NCBI GenBank assembly: GCA_019246375.1
Contig: JAFAQO010000594.1
Coordinates: 1-5,659 of the forward strand
Length of the DNA stretch: 5,659 bases
Direction of reading: 5' to 3'
From: Mycobacterium sp.
Lineage (GTDB): Bacteria > Actinomycetota > Actinomycetes > Mycobacteriales > Mycobacteriaceae
The position numbers and the translations under genes were made by a program. Positions 1-5,659 of this stretch are shown in pieces. The notes beneath the pieces were generated by a model. That model did no database searches, was not told the DNA's origin, and saw nothing but the letters and a program-made list of their open reading frames with translations. Within the stretch, counting starts at the first letter, position 1; each line of letters opens with the position of its first letter.

Positions 1-144
1 GCGGCTGCTGAGGCGGGCGAGTCGGTGCAACTGGCGGTGATGACGGTGGAACAACTCTTCGAAGGCATAGCGATCGCCGGCGACATGGGCGGCCAGTAGC
101 TCGGCGTCGCTGCGTTCTGGCGGAGCTATTGCCCGGAATCCCAC
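1..144 (-). CDS. sigM: ECF-family RNA polymerase sigma factor SigM, N-terminal fragment (3' end outside window)
   Basis: This is the N-terminal 48 codons of an extracytoplasmic-function sigma factor, which directs RNA polymerase to a stress or developmental regulon. The minus frame reads RSDAELLAAHVAGDRYAFEE and continues LFHRHHRQLHRLARLSSR to the window edge. This is the start of sigma region 2 and agrees closely with M. tuberculosis SigM as I remember it. Its place directly downstream of the MurJ gene also matches sigM. The frame stays open upstream to a TGA at 183-181. The only conventional in-frame start is GTG at 144-142, giving MGFRAIAPPERSDAE. Residues similar to the M. tuberculosis N-terminus (PPIRYCPAV) are encoded upstream, but the codon aligning with that protein's start is GAC. 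No clear Shine-Dalgarno sequence precedes the GTG. Identity is well supported; the exact start is not. Regions 3-4 and any anti-sigma gene lie outside the window. Confidence 0.88.
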   Translation of the reverse strand, partial: MGFRAIAPPERSDAELLAAHVAGDRYAFEELFHRHHRQLHRLARLSSR

Positions 145-214
145 GGCCGGACAGTAACGAATCGGTGGGTGGTCGGCACTTCACCCTGGGAGGTGGTTCG
201 TGGACCGGGCGCGG
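145..214 (-). other. 70-bp intergenic gap between murJ and sigM
   Basis: This is the only non-coding stretch in the window and would hold the sigM 5' region if translation starts at GTG 144. I see no strong inverted repeat followed by a T-run, so there is no evident intrinsic terminator, and readthrough from murJ into sigM is possible. It has no convincing -35/-10 pair; a GAAC core is present near 198-195, but no matching ECF -10 (CGTC-like) lies at 16-18 bp. Any sigM promoter could also sit inside the 3' end of murJ. Confidence 0.6.
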
Positions 215-3200
215 TCAGGACGCAGCCTGGACCGTGATCTCGGAGATTTCGGCTCGGCTTTTGCCGTCGGTGGTTCCCAGCGTGGAAATCCACACCAGCA
301 GATTCGACGTCGGCGAGGACGCATTGACCGGGATTCTGTTGCGGCCTGGCTGCACGGACGTCGGCGGAGTCAGCGCGGCGGTGTCCTCCAGCTTGGCCGG
401 TGTCGGTGTCGGTGAAGAGCGGATCTGAATCTTTGTTCCGGTGCTGGAGATGTTGATGGTGACGGTGCCGACGACGGTGGGTTTCGGCAGCTGCAAAAGC
501 AGTCCGACACCGTTCTTGAATCCGGGGAACGGGACGGCGTCGTTGTAGGTATCCGTCGACCAGCCGGTAGCCGGATTCCCGTCGATCGCCAACCTGGCTT
601 GGTCTGGCGCGTCGGCATCGCCCTCCGGGGAGAAGACAGTAACCTTCACCGGTTTGACGAGGTTGCCGGCGGCCGCGGAATCGCCGCCCGCGCCCGATGT
701 CGACGATGGTGCACTCAAGCCGAGCCGGTTTTTGTCGAAGCCACCGCCGAGGTCGCCGAACATCTTGCCCAGAACAGAGGCCAGCACCAGCAGGGCCACC
801 GCGATGATGGCGACGGCGGCGCCGGCACCGATCATCAGATTGCGCCGACGCCGGGCGCGGGCTTCCTCATCCACGGGCGCGGCGAAGCCCAACCGGGGGC
901 GGCCGGATGGCGTAGGCGGCGGTTCGGTGATCGGACTGATCAGGTCGGTGCGGTCGGCCACAGCGGTCGCCTGTTGTAGCAGGTTCAACAGTGTTGAGGC
1001 GCTGCGTATCCCGCCGTCCTCCTGAACCGCGTGGAGTGCGGCCGCGGAAATCTGAAAGGGGATGTCGGGGCTTACGGACTTCGGTTCTATGGGTTGGCCG
1101 GCCGCATCTCGGTGGGCCGGGGCCAGTCCGCTGCGGACCCCGGACTCCGGTAGTGGCCAGCGGTTGACCAGCAGCGCGTACAGGGCGGCGCCGATGCCGC
1201 GAATGTCGTCCTCGGGAGTGACGTTCGGCATCGTGGCCGGAAACGCCAACACGACGTCGCCTTCGATGCTGACTCGCACTCGGCTGGGGTGGTCGACGGA
1301 AAGCGCAACACCGGCGTGATGGGCGGCTTCTGCTGCAGCGGCCAGCGACTGCATCGCGCGGGCAGCGCCGACCGGTGATGGGGAGGTGTCGGCCACCTCT
1401 TGCAACGAGCCGCCGCGGATCCATTCCGAGACCACCAAGCCGCCGGCGCCGGTATGGATGACATCGAGCACCCTGGCGACACCGCGCATGTCGATCCGGC
1501 TAAGCCGTAAAGTGCGGGACAGGATTTCGTCTAGTTGGCCCGCGGGGAGCGCGTGGTCCGGGTCGATGAACGTGAGCGCCACCTGGCGGTCCAGCGCAGT
1601 GTCCAGAGCCTGCCAGAACTGCAGGGGCGGTGCGCCGCCATGGAAGACCAGCAGGCGGTAGCGGCCATTGGCGATTTGAGCGCCCGGGACCAGAGGGACG
1701 TCCTCGTGGACCGTCGACGGTTGGATGGGTGGCTCTCGCCGGGCGTCAAAGGGGATGGGCTCGAGTACCGGATCATCAGGTAAGCCATGGGTGGCGTCGG
1801 CAGGAGACTCATCGGTCGGTCGTTTCGGCGGGACTGGCGGCGACCCGGCGCCGACCTCGAACTCGGCCGGAATATCCGGCTCGAAGTCATCGGCAGCCGG
1901 TGACGATGCGGGCTGGGAAGCGGCCCGAGGAGGAACCGGCTCATCGGATCTGGCCGGTGACGATGCGGGCTGGGAAGCGACCCGAGGAGGAACCGGGCCT
2001 TCCGATTCCGGCTGGCGCGTCAGTTCGGTATCCGGCGCATGGCTGGACGGGGCGTTCTCCGATGGGCCGTCGGTCACCTCCGGTCCTTTCCTTGTGCCCA
2101 CTCCGGTTCCGTGTTCCGGAGGCCGCGCGATCGGCGCCTGGACCGGATACCCCCTCGGTGTGAACGAATTTCTGTGCTCAGCGTACGTGACGACATCGCG
2201 GCCAGACTGGCGATCGCGCACCGCCGTTCGACGCCGGCCGGTGATCCTGCCGTCGCCGATTCTGCGGCGGATGGCCGTCAGCGCTGCTTGCGCCTCCGGC
2301 ACCTGTGCGCGGACCATGACCGCAGCCGTGATCGGCAACATGATGACCGTGAGGCCGAATAGCCGCAGCAATGAACCGGCAGCACCGCCATGACTGGTCA
2401 GCGTGGCCAGCCCCGACAGTCGATCCACCACATGAGCGATCAGTCCGGCCAGCAACGACGCGGCGGCCGTCACCAGAATGGTACGCACTTCCTGATTGCC
2501 GACCAGGTGGCCCCTCAGTGGGCGGAGGGCGCGTTGCAGCAGGTAATAGCCCACGGTCGCCCCGGCCAAAAATCCGAGGCCGTTTGCCAAGCCCAGGTAA
2601 CCGGCGACCAGCTCGCGGTTGTCGGTCAGATGAGGCGCCAGCAGCGAGGCGATCACCTTCACCGTCGTGATGACTACGATGATCGCGATGGGCGTCCAGG
2701 GCTGCTCTCGGGCGTAGAAGATGCGGAGCTGCAGCAGCACCAACGCGTAGGGAATCAAGGTAAACGCTGACAAGGCGATCGCTGCGCCCAAATACCCGGC
2801 GTCGACCTCGCCGAAGCGGCCGTATGCGAATAGCGCGCTCCCGATCGCCGGACCGCCGACAGTCATGAATGCCACCGTCGGAATCAGGGTGACCATTGTC
2901 AGCCGGGTGGCCAATGACAGGTCAGCGAGCACAGCGCGGGTGTCGTCGGCGGCGGCGTTGCGGCTCAGCCGCGGCATCACGACCGTCAACACCGTCACCC
3001 CGATTATGCCGAACGGCAGCATCAGCACGAGCCAGGTGTAGTTGTAGATCGCCGGCCCGGAAGCGGATGCCGCGCTGGCGATCTGATTGCCGATCACCAG
3101 CCCGAGTTGGCTGATCAGCACGTACAGCACCATCGCGGCGGCCATCGCGCCGAAACGTTTGAGGCGGTCGTCGATGCCCCACAGCGGGCGCAGGCTGATC

Positions 3201-4030
3201 CGCTCCCGCCGGATCGCCACCAGCAGGACTGCGGCCTGTGCAAACACGCCTGCGGTGGTGCCGATCCCAAGCACCAGCAGCTTGGCGTTGCCCATCCGGA
3301 CCGGATCGACCGAAAGCTGGCCGGGTACGGCGAGGTACACGACCAGGGTGGCGATAGCGACGAGGTTGTTGACGACGGGCGCCCATGCCGGCGGCCCGAA
3401 CACGTTGCGGGTATTCAGGATAGCCATGAACACCGACGACAGGCCGTAGAAGATGACTTGTGGCAGTAGCAGGTAGGCGAACGCGGTAGTGAGCGGTTCG
3501 TTGACCCGCGGGTCGTGGCCCAGCATCAACCGCACCAGCAGTGGCGCAGCCAGTACTGACAGCGCCGTTGTCACTAACAGCAGCGTGGTCGCCACGGTGA
3601 CCAAACGCCGCACAAACGCCGCGCCGCGGTCGGGATCGTCCTGTTCGGCGCGGGCCAGCACCGGTACGAAGATCGCGGTGAAGGTTGCCTCCAGGACCAG
3701 CGCGGCGACCAGGTTGGGCAGCTGATTGGCCACCGAGAAGGCGCTAGCGAGGGCCGCGCCCAGAATCGCCGCCAATAGCACGATCCGGGCGAATCCAGTG
3801 ATCCGGCTGACCAGCGTCGCAAAGGCCATTCCCCACGACCGAGATACCAGCGCGGCATCGGAAAGTTCTGGCCGCGGATGAGGCGCCGTTCGCGGGGGAG
3901 TGGGAGGCAGCCCCCTCGGCTGCGGAATTGGCAATCGCGGCGACGTCGATGGCGGCGCGATCGGCCGCGGTGGTGGCTGCTGCGGCGGTGGGTTTGCCGG
4001 TGGCGGCATGCCCCGTCCAGTGGTGCTCAT
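215..4030 (-). CDS. murJ: MurJ/MviN lipid II flippase fused to a cytoplasmic pseudokinase and an extracytoplasmic C-terminal domain (Rv3910-type)
   Basis: This 1271-residue protein is the mycobacterial MviN/MurJ, which flips lipid II to the outer face of the membrane for peptidoglycan synthesis. Domains in order: proline-rich N-terminus (1-55); MurJ core with about 14 hydrophobic helices (58-575), including the signature SRITGFAR (75-82), LPNL (104-107) and LEATFTAIFVPVLAR (113-127); basic then Pro/Ala/Ser-rich linker (582-783); kinase-like domain (784-1022) lacking catalytic residues; a single transmembrane helix (about 1065-1088) after an RARRRR stop-transfer-type cluster; and an outside galactose-binding-like domain (1124-1271). 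The start is ATG 4030-4028, not the in-frame ATG at 4171, because it overlaps the upstream stop as ATGA and avoids an Arg-rich extension inside the neighbour. ATG 4009 (codon 8) is an alternative. M. tuberculosis Rv3910 is, from memory, about 1184 residues, so this protein is longer, partly through the linker. In mycobacteria the pseudokinase is known to be controlled by PknB phosphorylation and FhaA binding. Confidence 0.95.
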   Translation of the reverse strand: MSTTGRGMPPPANPPPQQPPPRPIAPPSTSPRLPIPQPRGLPPTPPRTAPHPRPELSDAALVSRSWGMAFATLVSRITGFARIVLLAAILGAALASAFSVANQLPNLVAALVLEATFTAIFVPVLARAEQDDPDRGAAFVRRLVTVATTLLLVTTALSVLAAPLLVRLMLGHDPRVNEPLTTAFAYLLLPQVIFYGLSSVFMAILNTRNVFGPPAWAPVVNNLVAIATLVVYLAVPGQLSVDPVRMGNAKLLVLGIGTTAGVFAQAAVLLVAIRRERISLRPLWGIDDRLKRFGAMAAAMVLYVLISQLGLVIGNQIASAASASGPAIYNYTWLVLMLPFGIIGVTVLTVVMPRLSRNAAADDTRAVLADLSLATRLTMVTLIPTVAFMTVGGPAIGSALFAYGRFGEVDAGYLGAAIALSAFTLIPYALVLLQLRIFYAREQPWTPIAIIVVITTVKVIASLLAPHLTDNRELVAGYLGLANGLGFLAGATVGYYLLQRALRPLRGHLVGNQEVRTILVTAAASLLAGLIAHVVDRLSGLATLTSHGGAAGSLLRLFGLTVIMLPITAAVMVRAQVPEAQAALTAIRRRIGDGRITGRRRTAVRDRQSGRDVVTYAEHRNSFTPRGYPVQAPIARPPEHGTGVGTRKGPEVTDGPSENAPSSHAPDTELTRQPESEGPVPPRVASQPASSPARSDEPVPPRAASQPASSPAADDFEPDIPAEFEVGAGSPPVPPKRPTDESPADATHGLPDDPVLEPIPFDARREPPIQPSTVHEDVPLVPGAQIANGRYRLLVFHGGAPPLQFWQALDTALDRQVALTFIDPDHALPAGQLDEILSRTLRLSRIDMRGVARVLDVIHTGAGGLVVSEWIRGGSLQEVADTSPSPVGAARAMQSLAAAAEAAHHAGVALSVDHPSRVRVSIEGDVVLAFPATMPNVTPEDDIRGIGAALYALLVNRWPLPESGVRSGLAPAHRDAAGQPIEPKSVSPDIPFQISAAALHAVQEDGGIRSASTLLNLLQQATAVADRTDLISPITEPPPTPSGRPRLGFAAPVDEEARARRRRNLMIGAGAAVAIIAVALLVLASVLGKMFGDLGGGFDKNRLGLSAPSSTSGAGGDSAAAGNLVKPVKVTVFSPEGDADAPDQARLAIDGNPATGWSTDTYNDAVPFPGFKNGVGLLLQLPKPTVVGTVTINISSTGTKIQIRSSPTPTPAKLEDTAALTPPTSVQPGRNRIPVNASSPTSNLLVWISTLGTTDGKSRAEISEITVQAAS
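218..661 (-). other. Extracytoplasmic C-terminal F5/8-type-C / galactose-binding-like domain
   Basis: Residues 1124-1271 form a probable beta-sandwich. The motif AIDGNPATGWSTDTYND followed by GLLLQLPKPTVVGTVTIN is typical of discoidin (F5/8 C) or galactose-binding-like folds, where the DGN-x-T-x-W element lies in an early loop. A Gly/Ser-rich stalk (about 1091-1123) joins it to the membrane helix. It faces the cell-wall side and could bind carbohydrate or muropeptide, but no ligand can be read from the sequence. Its assignment is by motif only. Confidence 0.7.
767..838 (-). other. Single transmembrane helix after the pseudokinase
   Basis: These bases encode residues 1065-1088: about 24 hydrophobic residues rich in Ala, Val, Ile and Leu (LMIGAGAAVAIIAVALLVLA). 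They follow the basic cluster RARRRR, which by the positive-inside rule keeps the kinase-like domain in the cytoplasm and sends the C-terminus outside. This brings the protein to about 15 membrane spans. Confidence 0.9.
965..1681 (-). other. Pseudokinase domain of MurJ (FhaA-binding domain in M. tuberculosis)
   Basis: This segment encodes residues 784-1022 and has the outline of a PknB-like kinase: the start GAQIANGRYRLLVFHGGAPP, an N-lobe VALTF where active kinases have VAIK, a hinge-like VVSEWIRGGSLQEV, and a helix-F-like DIRGIGAALYALLVNRWPLP. The catalytic lysine is replaced by Thr (T820). The usual HRD loop is replaced by VALSVDHPSRVRVSIEGD, and no DFG follows. The protein should therefore not be an active kinase. 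The M. tuberculosis domain is known to be recognised by FhaA after PknB phosphorylation, and I infer the same role here from homology. Confidence 0.85.
1682..2287 (-). other. Low-complexity cytoplasmic linker between flippase core and pseudokinase
   Basis: This segment encodes residues 582-783. It begins strongly basic (RRRIGDGRITGRRRTAVRDR), as expected for a positive-inside segment after the last core helix. It then becomes rich in Pro, Ser, Ala, Glu and Asp with no predicted secondary structure by eye. It contains a 19-residue tandem duplication (678-712). It probably acts as a flexible tether for the kinase-like domain. Its length is the likeliest reason that this protein exceeds the M. 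tuberculosis homologue. Confidence 0.75.
1896..1996 (-). repeat. Tandem direct repeat, 57-bp period, two copies, within murJ linker
   Basis: Bases 1896-1939 and 1953-1996 are identical over 44 bp except at 1923/1980 (g versus a), with a 57-bp offset, so the frame is kept (19 codons). The encoded units are PVPPRVASQPASSPA (residues 679-693) and PVPPRAASQPASSPA (698-712), and the single base difference gives the Val/Ala change. The short spacer after the unit is diverged (RSDE versus ADDF). The near-identity points to a recent in-frame duplication in a disordered segment. Confidence 0.93.
2306..3859 (-). other. MurJ flippase core domain (MOP superfamily, about 14 transmembrane helices)
   Basis: These bases encode residues 58-575 of the MurJ protein. 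Hydrophobic helices can be placed roughly at 66-92, 102-125, 141-165, 181-206, 218-236, 249-273, 294-315, 328-353, 374-402, 412-438, 446-466, 475-499, 515-535 and 553-575. An even number puts both ends inside, which agrees with the cytoplasmic kinase-like domain that follows. Hand alignment to E. coli MurJ (from memory) places R18 and R24 at R76 and R82 and E57 at E114. The positions of E. coli R52 and R270 appear as A109 and about L334. The helix boundaries are judged by eye. Confidence 0.85.
3866..4030 (-). other. Proline-rich disordered N-terminal extension of MurJ
   Basis: Residues 1-55 precede the first membrane helix and are about one-third proline, with runs such as MPPPANPPPQQPPPRP. 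E. coli-type MurJ proteins begin almost directly with helix 1, so this is an added cytoplasmic tail. It may be an unstructured interaction segment, but no binding motif can be named from sequence alone. Confidence 0.7.
4027..4030 (-). promoter_or_regulatory. ATGA stop-start overlap coupling the Rv3909-type gene to murJ
   Basis: The minus strand reads ATGA here: ATG (4030-4028) begins MurJ and TGA (4029-4027) ends the upstream gene. This arrangement usually means translational coupling by termination-reinitiation and implies one transcript. A weak purine-rich GAAGAG lies at 4044-4039, 8 bases before the ATG, and may assist initiation. Confidence 0.85.
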
Positions 4031-5659
4031 ACTCGATGCTCTTCGTCCACGCGGCGGTCTGGCGTACGGTCGCGCTCGGCGGACCCGAGGCCATGATCCA
4101 TCGGCATGGCGTCGGCCGGATCGGGGCGGTCCAGATCGGCGGGGTCCGGCTGGCCGCGGAAGCGGTGCCAAAGCCGGCGTCCGGCCAGCAACACCAGCAC
4201 CGCCGCGGCCGTCATCGTGATCGCGAACAGTACCTTGCCGTAGGCGTTGGAGTGCACCGACAACCGCACTGGCTCGCCCAGCGACAAGCCGTCCGGAGTT
4301 CGCAGCGACACGTCGACAGCGACCCGCTGAGTGAAGTTCACTTCGATCGGCACCCGCAACGGCAGATACCCCGGCGGCAGTTCGATCTCGCCCACGTCGG
4401 TTACCGCCATCCCGGGTGGGGCATCGACTTGCAGGCGAACTCGGATCGGAACCGCCAGGCCGTTGTGCAGCGCGAGCGGAAGCGGGCTGCGCTCGGTAGC
4501 CAGCGTGTACGAGCCGCCCGGGTTGACGATCGTCACCGCACCGAATAGGTCATCGATCGTATTGCCGACGATGTCCAGCCGCTGGTGAGCCAGACCGTTG
4601 CGGGTCTCCGGCCGCTCCGATTGGCTTACCGCGCGCAGCATGTCCTCGCGCAGCGGCGCTGTGTACTGCACCCCGGTCAGCCCGCTGCGCACATCTGCGG
4701 TCAGCGCCGAAGTCAGTCCCCATAGCCGGCCCACATCGACGGTGATCTTGGAGATGACCTCGTCGTCGAAGCGCCCGCGCGCCGCGGTGTGGCTGGTTAG
4801 CTGCTGCGGACCCTGACCGAACGCCAAGGCATCAGCGATCGCCACCGACAGCGGTCGTGGCACCGCCAGGCCGGAACGGATTGTGGTGGCCAGGGTGGTC
4901 AATATGGCGTGTGCGTCGTCGGCCTGAAGGTTCCACACCGCCGGCGGCAACAAAATCTGCGTTCGCCCGGGGATGCGCGGGTCCAAGGCTCGCCACAACA
5001 TGGATCCCAATGCGTCCTGGCGCCGGGCGGCGTCCGAGTCATGCCGCAGCCGCACCGCCAGCGCGGCGTCCAGATAAGTTGGCGCGACGGGGTCAGTGCC
5101 CGCCGCCGCCAGCGCGGCACCCACGGCCGGGTCGAATGGCGCGGCGATCACCTGCGGGGACACCCGCCGCGGCGCGACGTCGGCGGTAGCCGGCGCGCCG
5201 CTGACCGAATCGTTCCCGGAGAAGCCGGCGGCCGCGATCGCCACCGTGGGGCCATTCGCGTTGAGCAGTTCGGCGGCCCGCTTAGTCAACGGCCCGTCGG
5301 CCATCAGCGTGGCGCCCCGGGTGGAGGTCACCCCTAGGATTTGGTCGACGATGTCGCCAGCGGTGTTGGCGGCGGTCGCGCTGAGTCCAGCGTCGTTGAC
5401 CCGTTGCAGGGCATCCAGATCCGCCTCGGCGTACACCGTCGGTGCTACGCATATCCGGTGCGCGAGCGCCCGCAGCCGGTTCAGCCAACTCGCCGCCGCG
5501 ACCTGGCCGGCGCCCGGACGAGTCGGGGTGCCCGGCTGCAGAGCGCTGCTCACCGAGGAGTTGGACACGACGTAGCCGGCGGTCATCGCGTTGACAGTCA
5601 CCAGCAGGTCCGGATCTACGGCCAGGCAAAGCGAGCGAGCGACGGCGCAGTCGGGATCG
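4027..5659 (-). CDS. Membrane-anchored extracytoplasmic protein of the Rv3909 type (DUF6049-like), C-terminal part; 5' end outside window
   Basis: The frame is open from the right edge (first complete codon at 5658) to TGA 4029-4027, giving 543 visible residues. The GTG at 5601 is internal, because the frame continues upstream as DPDCAVARSLCLAVDPDLLV. The M. tuberculosis homologue is about 800 residues from memory, so roughly the first 260, including any signal peptide, are missing. Visible parts: a mixed alpha/beta region (1-370, with segments such as ADLDALQRVNDAGLSA), a beta-rich Ig-like region (about 374-470, e.g. ELPPGYLPLRVPIEV), a transmembrane helix (about 473-492) followed by GRRLWHRFR, and a charged cytoplasmic tail of about 51 residues. 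Cys occur at visible positions 4, 11 and 70. The biochemical function is unknown. Overlap with murJ and conserved gene order suggest a cell-envelope role connected with peptidoglycan export. Confidence 0.88.
   Translation of the reverse strand, partial: DPDCAVARSLCLAVDPDLLVTVNAMTAGYVVSNSSVSSALQPGTPTRPGAGQVAAASWLNRLRALAHRICVAPTVYAEADLDALQRVNDAGLSATAANTAGDIVDQILGVTSTRGATLMADGPLTKRAAELLNANGPTVAIAAAGFSGNDSVSGAPATADVAPRRVSPQVIAAPFDPAVGAALAAAGTDPVAPTYLDAALAVRLRHDSDAARRQDALGSMLWRALDPRIPGRTQILLPPAVWNLQADDAHAILTTLATTIRSGLAVPRPLSVAIADALAFGQGPQQLTSHTAARGRFDDEVISKITVDVGRLWGLTSALTADVRSGLTGVQYTAPLREDMLRAVSQSERPETRNGLAHQRLDIVGNTIDDLFGAVTIVNPGGSYTLATERSPLPLALHNGLAVPIRVRLQVDAPPGMAVTDVGEIELPPGYLPLRVPIEVNFTQRVAVDVSLRTPDGLSLGEPVRLSVHSNAYGKVLFAITMTAAAVLVLLAGRRLWHRFRGQPDPADLDRPDPADAMPMDHGLGSAERDRTPDRRVDEEHRV

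Noticed and set aside
251..277. GGAAC at 277-273 near the murJ 3' end as the -35 of an ECF-type promoter for sigM.
   Set aside because: The sequence 16-18 bp downstream (CGAGCC region) does not match a CGTC-like -10, and GGAAC is common by chance in this GC-rich DNA.
784..1022. Possible active Ser/Thr kinase annotation for the kinase-like domain (residue numbers of the MurJ protein).
   Set aside because: The catalytic Lys, the HRD Asp and DFG are all absent in the translated sequence, so it is called a pseudokinase.
1725..2393. Plus-strand open frame of 222 codons opposite the MurJ linker.
   Set aside because: Composition is Gly/Ser/Ala-rich shadow coding; there are no recognisable domains, and the opposite strand carries a clear conserved protein.
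4031..4171. In-frame 47-codon N-terminal extension of MurJ from ATG 4171.
   Set aside because: It would lie wholly inside the upstream gene, is Arg/Pro-rich in the manner of out-of-frame high-GC reading, and the ATG at 4030 forms a standard ATGA overlap.
3928..4548. Plus-strand open frame of 206 codons spanning the junction of the two minus-strand genes.
   Set aside because: It is antisense to two well-supported genes, and its Arg/His/Gln-rich translation is typical of a high-GC shadow frame.
5601..5601. GTG at 5601 as the start of the upstream protein.
   Set aside because: The same frame continues open to the window edge with plausible protein sequence, and the family is much longer, so this GTG is internal.
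5631..5643. Short gcgagcgagcgac tandem run.
   Set aside because: It is only about three units of 4 bp within a coding frame (Ala-Arg-Ser), and is not notable at this GC content.

Overview
The window is GC-rich and reads almost entirely on the minus strand. It matches the conserved mycobacterial locus known in M. tuberculosis as Rv3909 - Rv3910 (mviN/murJ) - sigM (Rv3911). The organism is most likely a Mycobacterium, probably a slow grower related to the M. tuberculosis/M. kansasii/M. avium group. The basis is protein sequence recognised from memory: the MurJ-pseudokinase fusion, the sigM N-terminus and the gene order. No database search was run, so the species is not assigned.

Layout in transcription order, from high to low coordinates. 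(1) 5659-4027: the C-terminal 543 residues of a secreted or membrane-anchored protein of the Rv3909 type (DUF6049-like). Its 5' end lies outside the window. (2) 4030-215: a 1271-residue multidomain MurJ/MviN protein whose ATG overlaps the upstream TGA in an ATGA tetranucleotide. It carries, in order, a proline-rich cytoplasmic N-terminus, a 14-helix lipid II flippase core, a long low-complexity linker containing a tandem 19-residue duplication, a degenerate protein-kinase domain (pseudokinase), one transmembrane helix, and an extracytoplasmic F5/8-type-C/galactose-binding-like domain. (3) 214-145: a 70-bp gap. (4) 144-1: the first 48 codons of the ECF sigma factor gene sigM, which runs off the left edge.

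How the parts fit: MurJ moves lipid-linked peptidoglycan precursor across the membrane. In mycobacteria the attached pseudokinase is known to be phosphorylated by PknB and to bind FhaA, which places flippase activity under Ser/Thr kinase control. The C-terminal outside domain and the co-translated upstream membrane-anchored protein both face the cell-wall space and could report on, or act on, the same process; that last step is inference. The system is not new as an architecture. The points most worth checking are the apparent loss of two of the four arginines essential in E. coli MurJ, the linker duplication, the pseudokinase motifs, and the unusual sigM start. No RNA genes, CRISPR arrays, insertion sequences or phage remnants were seen, and no gene-free stretch exceeds 70 bp.
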